A DNA stretch of 64,000 nucleotides, from positions 248,001-312,000 of the forward strand of contig NW_020194546.1 in assembly GCF_002865645.1 (NCBI RefSeq), written 5' to 3'. The stretch is from Hyaloscypha bicolor E (Eukaryota > Ascomycota > Leotiomycetes > Helotiales > Hyaloscyphaceae). The translations under genes were made by a program, and so were the position numbers. Each line of letters opens with the position of its first letter. Positions within the stretch are counted from its first letter, which is position 1. Positions 45,517 through 56,191 of the stretch are shown here, one piece after another. The notes beneath the pieces are model-generated. The model saw only the letters and a list, made by a program, of their open reading frames with translations. It searched no databases and had not been told where the DNA came from.

Positions 45517-46727
45517 GTTCAGCCTGGTTTCGGAACCAGAGTTGACAATCTGAGGTCCCAGGAAGCCGCCACCAATCTGGATCGAGGGGTCCGCAAGCTC
45601 TCCCGATCGAAAGACTCTTGGGACCTTCGAGAATCACGCTTCCGAGAAAGATGATTGTATTGATTGGTCGCGTGGCAGGGGGTGATAGATAGCTGCTGGG
45701 CGAGAGATCCTCCAAAGTAGCTGTGAGCGAGTGTACAAAGGCCAAAATCAACTGGATGGATAATTGATCGACGTCGGAAAGTGCAATGATCCTACAGACG
45801 AACGAATGGAGTCTGATTCAAATAAAGGTCGAGAAATAACAGCAATTCTTGAGTTCGGGGCCGGAAGGTTGGTTGGGTTGAGTCGCGGTCGTGTTGGCGG
45901 CCGAGGTCGATATCGCGTATCACAGGAGTGCTGGGTGAACGAATGGTGGTGATGTATTACTTGTAGATGTATGGACGAACGAGTGCGAGTTGAGCACCGT
46001 GTCCAACGATTAGGACGTAAGGACGTAAGGACGAAAGGGAGGGACTTCTAGGAGAGAGTCAAGAAAGGGCCAAGGAGGAGGGAGGTGGAGTCGAGTTAAA
46101 GGGAAGGGGATGTACGGGAGTAGCGCTTGGGCGGCAGATCGTGGCGGGCGGTTTGACTTCTGGAACCTGGGCGCTTTACACGGTCATACTCAAGAGATGT
46201 TCCCGGAACTTTGTACAGGGCGAGTGGGGGATATATATGACACACGGAGGGTGAGGATAGACGGCTGAGCAGAGGAAAGCAAAAATGCAGAAAGAGTTGA
46301 CGAGAGCTATCTAGTGCACAAAAAGTGCCAGCCGCGGAGGGAGGGTTTACTGGGCGGCGGATGAGCGAGATCTCAGTCTCTGAGCACATCTCCTCAGTGC
46401 TCACCCATGCTTGCCATCCCTCCCTCGCTCGCTGTTTTTCGAGGTCAGTTGGCGTGGCTTGGCAGGGAATGGCACAACCTGGTCGTCGCTGCTTCTGCTC
46501 GCTGCCCTGGCCCCCTGGGGTCATGAATCCACGATGGCGCGTGGGAAAGCTTGCCGTCCCTGCCCTGCCCTGTCTGCCCTGCCCAGTGCCCACCCCTCTC
46601 TGCCCCTTGGAGCCCTGGCCTCAATCTCCTGACCGCGGTGGGCTTGGTGGGCCTATGGTTGGCGCACAGCGCCACGGCCACCAGCGGGAGAGGTGGGACG
46701 CGGTGAGACAGGCCTGGGAGGCTACTG

Positions 46728-46846
46728 TAGGAGGCTAGGAGGCTAGGAGGCGAGGAGGTCGAGGGAGGCCCAACCGGTTGACGAGCGGCGGCCCCTCAGG
46801 AGATCAAGGCGGAAGTGGAAGTGGAAGTGGTAGTGTGGAAGTGGAA
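46728..46846. repeat. Octamer TAGGAGGC and hexamer GGAAGT tandem arrays
   Basis: About four TAGGAGGC-like units run 46728-46764, and about five GGAAGT/GTGGAA-like units run 46811-46846. Both are purine-rich on the plus strand and lie ~1.2 kb upstream of the homeobox start codon. Confidence 0.75.
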
Positions 46847-49415
46847 AGGTGGCTAGGGAGGAGACGAGCCTCCGATTGCGAAGTTGCGAGTGGTGGTGGC
46901 TCACAACCACACACAGCTGAAAGTGCAGAGCGTACCTGAGCACCCACCCCCGGATCGAGCACTAGCACGCTTTGCTGAAATTAGCCCTCCGTCTCCCTCG
47001 AGCCAATCAGGGCCTCACTGCCGACTTTCCGGTCAACTCGGACTTGACGTTGCGACCCGATGCAATTTTAACGGCGTCTATCCTTCACATCAACGATTCA
47101 ACTCACTGCATCCGCGACTGATACTGGCATACTGCCGACTACTGACGCCAGAGCGCGCATAGGTTGCAATCATCACTGGCTCTGTTCGACTGCGGTTCGA
47201 CATGGAAGAGTATTTTGTCTGTCGCTATTGAATATTGCTCTCTGTGATATCACGATGCTCTGCCCGCCTGCTCACTGGTCCTTGCCCCGACCAGTTGCTC
47301 GGTCGGCCTGTCCCCCTCGAGTTTAATTCGGGACCGCACAAAGCGGCGGGCAGCGTGTGCACAGTGCACAGTGCACTGCCATAATCCAGAGCTTGGAAGT
47401 AGGTACCGTACTCCCTGGGGTGCCAGTTTCTGTCGAGTTGACGAGGGGTGACAGCCTGACAGCCGAGAACATGGGATGATGGGATGAAGTCCTGAACCTC
47501 AACGTCGTCTATTTTTGGCCCACTCCCTGATCATGCATATGCAGGCCCTGTGAACATTTGTGCGCGCTGGCTACTGCCACCACCAAACGGCTTTTCGAGG
47601 CTGCTGAACTGTGCTGCCTTTCGTTGTTATGACCACCAGGTCCTGTTGTCTGTAGTACCGTTGCATGCGCGCACTTTGCGCAGTGAGAATATACGTGCAA
47701 AAGAGGAAGCAAAGCTGGCCGTGAACAGTTCTCTCTGATGGTGAGATGGACGTCGAGCTGGCTGATGCTCACTGCCCCTGCTGGTAATCCTTGGCAGCAC
47801 CCCTCTTCCGCAGCCAACCACACCCCCTGAGCAAAGTCCCGCGAATCGCCCTCCATAAGATGAACGATTGCTGTGATATGAACATCTCGCTGCGCCGCAT
47901 GGACACTGAAGGAGCGGTTCTGAAGCTTTCTGTTTCTGCCTGTCTGATGATGAGCTGTTCCTCGGGATCGGGGGGATCCTGCCTGTCCCCGCACAAACCC
48001 CACTGCCCTTTCTGCCTCGAGACCTAGCTTTTGCATTCTAGAGCCTCAGCTGAACATGCAGCCGTTCGAAGGAGATCCAAATGCGGCCACGAGCTGGACA
48101 AGTTGGGATATACTCTGCAGTCGATTGCCAAATGGAGAAGGTCGCCGATGCTAGCCTTCTTCACCGCCGCGCGGAGAGCGTTTGAACTTTGAAGGCTGGA
48201 GAACAGCAGCAGCCAGACTTCTTTTTTCTCAGATTATTCTTCTGAATTCTGAAGCTCTGGGAGCCCGACGATGCTGGGCCGCACCGATCTGACCCCTCGG
48301 ACATTTTGATAAGGCACACTCTCCTCACTCCTGGGCTGTATCACTCGTCTCGTCTACGATAACACACGTTTGGCCTGTCTGCTGGTCTGATGGCTGTGGC
48401 CACCGAAGCTTGCTGACTCGGACTCAGTGTGCAATCTCCCCCTCTGCTTGGGGCGCATGTTGACTTCGCATGCCATTGCCTGACCCAACCGGTCCAAACC
48501 GCGCGCCAGAGGGTTCCTTGGCCCTCACGCTCACTCAACTGCTGAGTTCCCTCCCGGCGGCCCACGGTCGATGGTCGACGGTCGACGGAATCGGCCAAGC
48601 AGTGGGAGTGTGGAGCGGCAAATGGAGCTAGCGTCGTCCCGACAAGCCAGATGCGAGCAGAGTGTTGTCCTGTGCTTCTAGGCCTTGGCGGGCTGGTCTC
48701 TTTGGATTCGTTGTTGTACGATGCTAAATCTCGCGTTTTCCGACGCCTCGATTGGCTGCGGAACAGCGCGCGACGTTTCCCCTGCTGTGGGATCTCCAGC
48801 ATCCTGGGCTGCTGGCCGTCTCGCTTCTCTTCTCCCTGTCAGCGGCGGGGGGGAGGAGGGGAGGGGGCAAGGGGCGGGGCTGTTGAAAATCATCGTGGCA
48901 GCTGGGATTGCGGATTCGGCTTTCAGTCCAGAAGGTGAAAGTCGTGCAGTGAAGTGCAGGCTGCCGCGCGACTTGACGACTTCCAGGGTTGCAGAGCGAT
49001 CTGGAAGAGTAGCTTCCGGCCTGCAAGTACCCTCCTGGGACGGAGATGTCGCACGGCAACGCGTCCACCGGGGCCGTGACAGTGTGTTGCACTGGCCAGG
49101 GCCACAGCGAGAGGGCCCATTTTGCGCGCGGCCGGTCTGTATGCGTAAATTTAAAAAGTACTTGGGATGAATGCATTTGCTGGATTCGGAGAAAGCGTGG
49201 CCAGCAGCGCAGCTTTCCTTCATCTTCGATGACCTGGGGACCAGGGGAGGCGAGGCGAGGCGAAGCGGCCGCGGCCGCGCATTCCTCCGCTTTGCCCCTG
49301 CTTGGATCGCGACCAGGCCATTCTCGCGCCCGCGCCCGCAACCCCTCAGGGGCGTTGAAAACATCCCGTACAGTAAAGTACTGTAGCAGCGCACCATGCA
49401 TCTAGACCATCTGGT

Positions 49416-49471
49416 CATGCTCATGCTCACGCTTACGCTCACGCTCATGCTCAGGCCCATGCCCATGCCCA
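49416..49471. repeat. Imperfect CATGCT/CACGCT hexamer array
   Basis: Nine or so hexamers of the form CAYGCT/CAYGCC follow each other. On the minus strand they produce an artificial Met/Ser/Val-rich frame, which explains a 294-codon ORF here that I reject. Confidence 0.85.
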
Positions 49472-51471
49472 CCACGTGGGAAGGGCGTCGGCCCATCGGG
49501 TAGGCCTCAGCGGGCGGGGAGACGGGGTTCCTCCAGACGCAGGGAATAGGGGCGATCATCAAAGGGCTTTGGGCGACTCCTCCCGCTCACACAGGTACAG
49601 CTTCACTTTCGATCAGACAACGATACATTCGTTCCTTCATTCATCTATTCAGAGACGGCCGCCGTCCGGGGGCGCTGTCGTGCAACGGACGGAAAATTCC
49701 GTTTTGCGAGGCACCACGTTCAAGAGGTCAAGTTTCTCTCCCGTACCTGCATGCGTTCCGCAACAACAAGGCGCGCAAGGAGGAGTTGGTTTGTATCACC
49801 GTCGACCCGCAGAAGCCGTTGGCCTGGGAGTTTTGCAAGACTGCAGGTCCAGACCCAGAGAGCAAGAGTGAAGCGTCTCGTCGGGCTATGCCGGCAATCG
49901 TCAGGCCCCAGCTGCCATCAACCATCGCCCCTCAGACAGACATCTGACGCAGAATCCTGCAATCTCCCACCCAAAGTCGTTTTGGATCCTGTTTCTTCTG
50001 CTCGTACCTGAGTCTTCAATGCAGGTGTTGGGCATGGCGCTCGAAGCCGAGATCCAAAATTAAAACAATCAAAATTACAGAGCGATGCGCCGGGGGATGG
50101 AGCTGGCCAAAATGACCAGTCAACATCCATCCTCAGAGCCGCATTGTTTTCGCCACGCCACCAGCTGTCAACTTTAAGATTGCCCTGTGAGTTCCGAAGC
50201 CCGGATCGGACAGGGTAGGCTGGAAATAATGCCGTTTGTACTTTGGTACTGTGGTTTGCGCGGCCTTTTCCACTATCATGATATCATCGTGAGTGGAATG
50301 TTTTGCAGACATGATCACAAGCTCTGCATAGCGCCGAGTTCTGGTCTTCTTCCAGTTATCGCTGGTTGTTAATTATTTACATCTTCCGAGTTGATATTGG
50401 TCCTCCCACCAATTCTCTGTACGAGACGTGTACACTGCAAGAACGGTGAGGTTGCAGCAGACGCTTCAACGGCAGTGGCCATCCCCCACATATCCATCCA
50501 AGACAGCTCACGCAGCAACAACTGCTCTCCACAGATCCATATTTCTGTGACTGCACAAGAGAGGACAGCAATGACGAATGCCACTTAATCATCTTCCCAC
50601 CGGCAAACTGCAGATTCCACCCGAAGTCATCTTGAAATCTCCTACCCGCATCCGTTCAGGCAAGTTGCATCATTCCCCTCGCACAACCTTTACCACAGCC
50701 ACATCGTCGGAATTACCCAAGGGAATTCGCATCCCGAGACACAATTACGGGTCCATTGAGACGTACAAAGGTACAACGTCGTACTGCTTCCTGCATCCCC
50801 AATAGCTGATTACGTCTCCAAGCGGCTGGTCACAACTCCCCTTCGTTCTCTAGCCTCGCGTCGCTTCCTCCAAATACTTAAGTAGCAACAAACACACAGC
50901 ACGACCAACCATGCCGTCTGCTAGATTACGCAATATTTAGCTGCAGCCTGCAGCTCCCACATCGTTGGGATAACCACCGTCCTGCTGGCATCCAGCTCAC
51001 CAGCGCACTTGTGTTCCCACACCCACTGCCGGTCCCAACGGCCCCACGTACCTTGAGAGAGCACTCTTCGAGGCCTTGCTGCCTTCGTTTGCTTTCCCCC
51101 CTTTTGTCTTAGCCCCGTGAGGCCTTGTGTAACACCCTTTCCACCCTCGTAGAATAGCGAAAACTACGGATGGACTAGAGCAGCAAGCACAACTTACCAA
51201 ACTGTGCCAACCCCCTCACCCATCACTCACAGTAGTCGACGTTTGTGAAAAAGAAATCGGCCATAAGCTCCCAGCCTCCCGCACTCCGATCGATCCCATT
51301 CCACTTTGCTGTCGAAAAACAAAGCTCCGAAACGGGAAGTTTCGGCGCCGGAGATCTGGGAAGTGGAGTGTGGAGGCGCGCGCGCAAACGATTGCTTTTG
51401 GCCCGGCTGCTTTACGACCGCCCTGTCATCGAGTCCAGACCCCGATCCTTGGGATGTGGATGTGGCGAGTG

Positions 51472-51494
51472 GTGTGTGTGTGTGTGTGTGTGTG
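51472..51494. repeat. (GT)n microsatellite
   Basis: About 11 GT units ending in a G-rich stretch. Confidence 0.9.
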
Positions 51495-52198
51495 GGGTGG
51501 GCCGAGAGCACGTTCCTAGATCGAGAGCGTGGGGGACGCGTCCACGGAGATGGAGGGGCGAGTTTAATTTTGGAATACGTTGAAGAAATAAAGTCTGGAG
51601 TCAAGGACCCCTGCGTCAAATTTCACGATCTGCCACACGACCACACGAGAAAGGGATGAAAGGAATTTGAGTTTCTATTGATCATGTGCCTTACGTTCGC
51701 ATGCAATTGAAGGGAGCGGTTTATTGCATTCCTTTTGTCGTTGCAATCCGCGCAGAAAATCCAGCGATGCTCTTCCTTTCAAAGCAGCGATCAAGATGTC
51801 ACTCCACCAAGCGGGGAAAACATTGTGTTCAAAGCGATCTCAACTTTCGACGTCAATTGGATATTGAAGTCTCTAATGAAAGCCGGTTCCTGGGACCGCA
51901 GGTGCTTGGCTTGTTTACTGGTTCCCAGTGGAGCGAATAACGACATCGGGACGGCCTCGTAATTTCGGGCCACAGTTGAAAGCAGCCTCAACCGTCCTCA
52001 ACTCAACTTTTTGCGATTGTCAGTGTATCTTCCAGTTCCGGGAATATAAAAATAACTTTAAAGATATTCGCGTACGCAACTTCATTATTCGTTCATGGCT
52101 CGGACTTGAACTGCGATTGGGTCGGAATCTGCAATATGTGGACTCGGACGACTTCCCGAGTCTGGATGCCGTGGAAGCACTACTACATTTCTGTTTGG

Positions 52199-52486
52199 CC
52201 TCTTTCCTGGCCTCTAGCTTTCTATTTGCTCGTGAGTTTTCGATGTTTCTGTCGGCATTGCCACAATTGCGGCAGGTACCAACGTCCTTGTGCCACTGAG
52301 GTGCGCGGATCACGTTCTCTGCCAGTGGCACTTTTCCTTTCTTTACTCTCCTGTCTCTGGCTTTCTATTTGCTCGTGGCCCTGTTCAACATCCCATTGCA
52401 ATGGTGCCATTGCCAGGGGCCGAACCTCTGCCGCTGCCGAAAGCGCGCGGATCTGAACCATCCAGCTGGATCTGCAGGAAACAAGA
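52199..52486 (+). repeat. Diverged 143-bp tandem duplication
   Basis: GCTTTCTATTTGCTCGTG occurs at 52217 and again at 52360, and GCGCGGATC at 52303 and 52446; both pairs are exactly 143 apart. A related CATTGCCA element lies between them in each copy. The rest of the unit has diverged. Confidence 0.65.
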
Positions 52487-52554
52487 TCTCCCAATGATAT
52501 CTCTATATGCTTAAACACGCGTTCTATATGGTCTAGAGCTGTAGATACACCCAA

Positions 52555-53644
52555 TCAATCACCCCTCAATGCGTCTAAGATCTCCAACTCTACCCCCGCC
52601 TCTGAATGTCTCACCACCTTGACGCTCCTGAGATCCTTCACGATCCAGTCCGGCTTTGCAGCGAGCACTTGCTCAACAGTATGACTAGTAACAACCGCCA
52701 ATACTTTGCAGCCCGCGGCTTTCCCAGCAGCGATACCAGCAGGACTGTCCTCTAATACGAGGACCTCTGCCTGCCCATCCCCATCTCTCAATCCCAGCTT
52801 CTCCTTCCCCATCAAATAGCACTCTGGATCCGGCTTCCCGTTCTTCACATCCTCCGCCACAACCAGATGCTCCGGGATGGGGAACTTCAATACGTCGAGC
52901 CAGCCCGTCACAAGCGGCGTCGTGCCCGATGTCACGATCGCCCATGGCACCTCAGCCGTCACCACTGAGTCCAGTAGATCCCTCGCGCCGGGGACCTCCA
53001 CAACATCTGCACCGTAATTCTTTGGCAGCAAGCCTTCCATATGCTTGATATCTGCATATCAAGATCCCATTAGCTGTGAAAATCGCGGCTGAGAGGCAGT
53101 TACCCCTGAATACGAAAAGTTTTGGGCAGGACAGCTGGAAGGATTCTGAATACGAGAATGAGGCATCCAATAACAGGAACTTGAGGGGAGTGTGCATAAG
53201 GATCAGCGGTGGTTGGAAATAGACTAACATTCCCAGTTTGCCTTCTCTGGACTTAGGATTTTCAGGACGTCGATGCTGCGGCGGCCATGAGAGGTTTGCA
53301 GGATGACATTGGGGTCGACGCCGATTTCTTTGCCGATGCTTGAGGAGTATCAATTTCTGAGATGGGTGGATTTGCATGTCTGACCTTACAGGTGCCAATG
53401 TTTGATGACAGCTTCTGTTGAGTCTCTAGAAGATGAAAGAGTTAGCCGTTTAGACAGGCTTGCGTAGAGTGGGTGTAAGAAAGACACTGCAGATGCAACC
53501 GGAGTGGGTGAGACCTGGAGAAAGGGTCTGTAAATTAATAAAAGAAGAGTTTCCGAACCCTAATGTCCCATCAAAGTCAAAAAGTAGACCATTAAACATA
53601 ACCCGTTGAAGGGGAGAAGAGTATGTTCTAGAGTGGGATCCCAT
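52555..53644 (-). CDS. HAD-family sugar/glycerol phosphatase (GPP/DOG type)
   Basis: Four exons (minus): 53644-53559, 53425-53390, 53338-53229 and 53051-52555; 242 residues (yeast Gpp1 is 250). Introns are 133, 51 and 177 nt. HAD motif I is LLFDFDGTL, with Asp nucleophile and Asp+2. Motif II is WAIVTSGTTP, motif III Lys is in AEDVKNGKPDPECYLMGKEK, and motif IV is VLVLEDSPAGIAAGKAAGCK. The cap helices include VIKHWHLIGKEIGVDPNVIL. This set matches glycerol-3-phosphate phosphatase and 2-deoxyglucose-6-phosphate phosphatase, which cannot be told apart by eye. The first intron has a weak donor (GTTCGG). An internal ATG at 53599 is an alternative start. Confidence 0.88.
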
Positions 53645-54183
53645 TGCGGAGTGAGACCTTTGCTAATAAGGCTGTGTTATGGACTCAGAACGATGCACAG
53701 TAATAACGTCCGTTATCCAAGAGATATAAACGATTTAGATAATATAAATGAGTTCTGAAGGTCGAGGGCTGTCAAAAACACGTCGCGGGGTGAAAAACGG
53801 TGGTGGGGTTGAGAAGATATTGCCGAAAGGCCTTCCTAAGTTTTCACGAGGTCTGTCATACTTTCGCTGTCCTCGAAAAGTGCGACTTGCAACAAAATAT
53901 CCATATGCCGAGAATCAACCTGATATATTTTCAAATTCCAATTCTGAATCCTGCTCAAAAATTACCGGCGGATTGCTCCAAGTGAAAGGGGAACATTTTG
54001 GTTAGGTTCGTGGTATTTAGAGTTCCAGCAGTGGCTCCTACCCAAGACAGGTTGGGAGTAGGGGTTTGGGAGAGATCACGTGTAGCCTCGGAAAACAGCC
54101 TCGTCAAAAACGGTTGATAGGCGAAAATAATTTTCGATAAGAAATCGTGAAAATACAACGTCAGTCTCCCCACAACAACAACA
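53645..54183. promoter_or_regulatory. Divergent promoter, HAD phosphatase / NUG1
   Basis: 0.54 kb. E-box CACGTG at 54077-54082 is ~100 bases before the NUG1 start. The remainder is AT-rich with no gene. Confidence 0.45.
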
Positions 54184-55844
54184 ATGGGAGGCACCAATAA
54201 GCCTGGCAGTAAGTTTCAATGTATAATTAATATGCTGTAAACTCTGACACTGGATTTTTAGAGCCCAAAAGCAAACGAGTGAGTGTGCGGTTACGACATT
54301 CAATACAAAAAGCTTCTGCTGCGAAGCAAAAAAAGGACCGCAAGTTGGGGAAGAAGAATCCAGAATGGCGATCGAAGTTAAAGAAAGATCCTGGCATTCC
54401 CAACCTGTTCCCGTACAAGGATAAGATCCTGGCAGAAATCGAAGAGGGAAGAAGAAGAAAGGCTGAAGATGCGGAAAAGAGGAGAGCCGATGCAAAGGCG
54501 ACGAAAACTGGGGAGAAGACTGGGGAGCAGATGGATAGAGAGATGGAGCTTAAGATGGAGGGCGTAGAGGAAGAAGAGATCCTCGACGAGGAGATGGACG
54601 AGGATATCGATGAAGATGCCAATCCTATGGCGGCATTACTGGCCAGCGCACGAGCTGCAGCACAACAGTACGAAGATGAACTCGAGAGCGGGGACGAAAT
54701 GGATGAAGACGACGAATCCGAGTCAGATGAAGACGAGGAAGGCGGTGTCGAGCTTTCCGGAATGCCTACACGAAAAGATGGATCAAGAAAAGCATTCGAC
54801 AAAGTCTTCAAGCAAGTCGTCGACCAAGCAGATGTCGTTCTCTACGTCCTCGATGCCCGCGACCCTGAAGGCACAAGATCAAAGGAAGTCGAACGAATGG
54901 TCATGGCTGCAGCAAGCGGTGGAAAGCGACTTATCCTCATCCTTAACAAAATCGATCTCATTCCAGCCGCAGTCCTCAAATCTTGGCTCATCCACCTCCG
55001 AAGATATTTCCCAACCTTACCCCTCCGAGCTTCTGGCCCAGCGCCAAACGCACATACTTTCAACCATAAAGAATTAACTGTACAGAACACCTCCGCCACC
55101 TTATTCAAGGCACTCAAATCTTTCGCCGCAGCCAAGCAACTGAAGCGTGCAGTCACAGTGGGAGTAATCGGCTACCCCAACGTCGGCAAGTCGTCCGTGA
55201 TCAACGCTCTCACATCCCGGCTCGGCGGTGCAGGAGCAGCATGTCCCGTTGGGGCCGAAGCCGGCGTCACCACTTCTCTCCGAGAAGTCAAAATCGACAG
55301 CAAATTGAAACTTCTCGATTCCCCGGGAATCGTGTTCCCCAGCACTGGAGATGGAAGCAAAGCCTCGAAGAAGGAAGAGCAAGCCAGACTTGTGCTGCTG
55401 AACGCGGTGCCGCCGAAGATGATCGAGGATCCAGTTCCAGCTGTTACGTTGCTTTTGAAGCGGTTATCGAGAGCAGAAGGCATGATGAACAAATTGATGG
55501 ATGTCTATGGCCTGCCGCCGCTTATGACTAGCAATGGAGATCCTACTACGGATTTCCTTGTTCAGGTTGCGAGGAAGAGGGGACGATTGGGGAAAGGCGG
55601 TGTGCCGAATATTGCGAGTGCGGCTACGACTGTTATTACGGATTGGAGGGATGGCCGGATTCAGGGCTGGATGGACGCTCCTGTTCTGGCGATTGCTCCT
55701 GATGCTACTGCTGCGACGTCCAATGATGGACCGGTTGTGGGTGATCAGAAGGAGATTGTTACTGAGTGGGCTGCCGAGTTCAAGCTTGAGGGGCTGTGGG
55801 GAAATGGGAAGGATGAAGTCGAGGTGGGAACCATGCAAGAATAA
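54184..55844 (+). CDS. NUG1: Nuclear/nucleolar GTPase NUG1 (nucleostemin family)
   Basis: Exons 54184-54208 (25 nt) and 54262-55844 give 535 residues (yeast Nug1 is 520). A basic N-terminus (KPKSKRVSVRLRHSIQKASA, KKDRKLGKKNPEWRSKLKKD) is the GN3L/Grn1 region, followed by a Lys/Glu coiled coil and an acidic patch. The GTPase is circularly permuted, as expected: G5-like VLYVLDARDPEGTRS, G4 LNKIDLIPA, then G1 GYPNVGKSSVINAL, G2 VTTS and G3 DSPGIVFP. It acts in nuclear 60S pre-ribosome assembly and export. The tiny first exon is supported by the frame-restoring donor GTAAGT. The C-terminus is acidic. Confidence 0.94.
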
Positions 55845-56191
55845 AAGTGTAGCATTTCATGATCTCAAAGATCTGGCTTGGAGTTGGGCGTCTCCGGATG
55901 TCTAGATAGGAAAACTTCAAATTTTATGGGCTCGAGATTGACCTTAAGCTGCCAAATCAAACGCAATCAATCCATATTGAGCTTTGTCGTCTTTTACCTA
56001 TAGCTAGCGTTGAATATATCTCCAACTTGGCGGGGAGGTCCACTTGATGAGGCTGAACAAGGCTGGGAGTGACGTTGCTCTGATCTGCAAGACCTGATGT
56101 GACCTCAACCTTTAAATCCTTTCATCTCAACTTCCCTTCTTTTCTCACAACCTCCAACTCCTCCCCGCTTCATCCCCAACCTCTTCTCGAA
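55845..56191. other. Spacer, NUG1 3' side
   Basis: 347 bases. Pyrimidine-rich near 56130-56190, consistent with a former leader of the GH5 pseudogene; nothing else seen. Confidence 0.4.

Larger units (their letters stand above)
45517..52554. other. 7-kb gene-poor region upstream of the homeobox gene
   Basis: The longest gene-free stretch here. It carries many medium ORFs on both strands, but they are low-complexity (SVSVSVS, GRGRG types), contradict each other in overlapping frames and lack motifs or matched splice sites. It has numerous short repeats: GGACGTAA x3 near 46012-46038, an octamer repeat at 46728-46764, GGAAGT repeats at 46811-46846, G-rich 48845-48876, a CATGCT/CACGCT array, a GT run and a 143-bp duplication. 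E-box CACGTG is at 49473-49478. One coding-like island lies at 49741-49947. Likely contents are the promoter and long 5' leader of the homeobox gene, possibly noncoding RNA. Confidence 0.5.

Noticed and set aside
48678..49562. 294-codon minus-strand ORF in the gene-poor region
   Set aside because: Its Met/Ser/Val-rich part is just the CATGCT/CACGCT array read backwards. The rest is GC-driven low complexity and overlaps equally open frames on the other strand.
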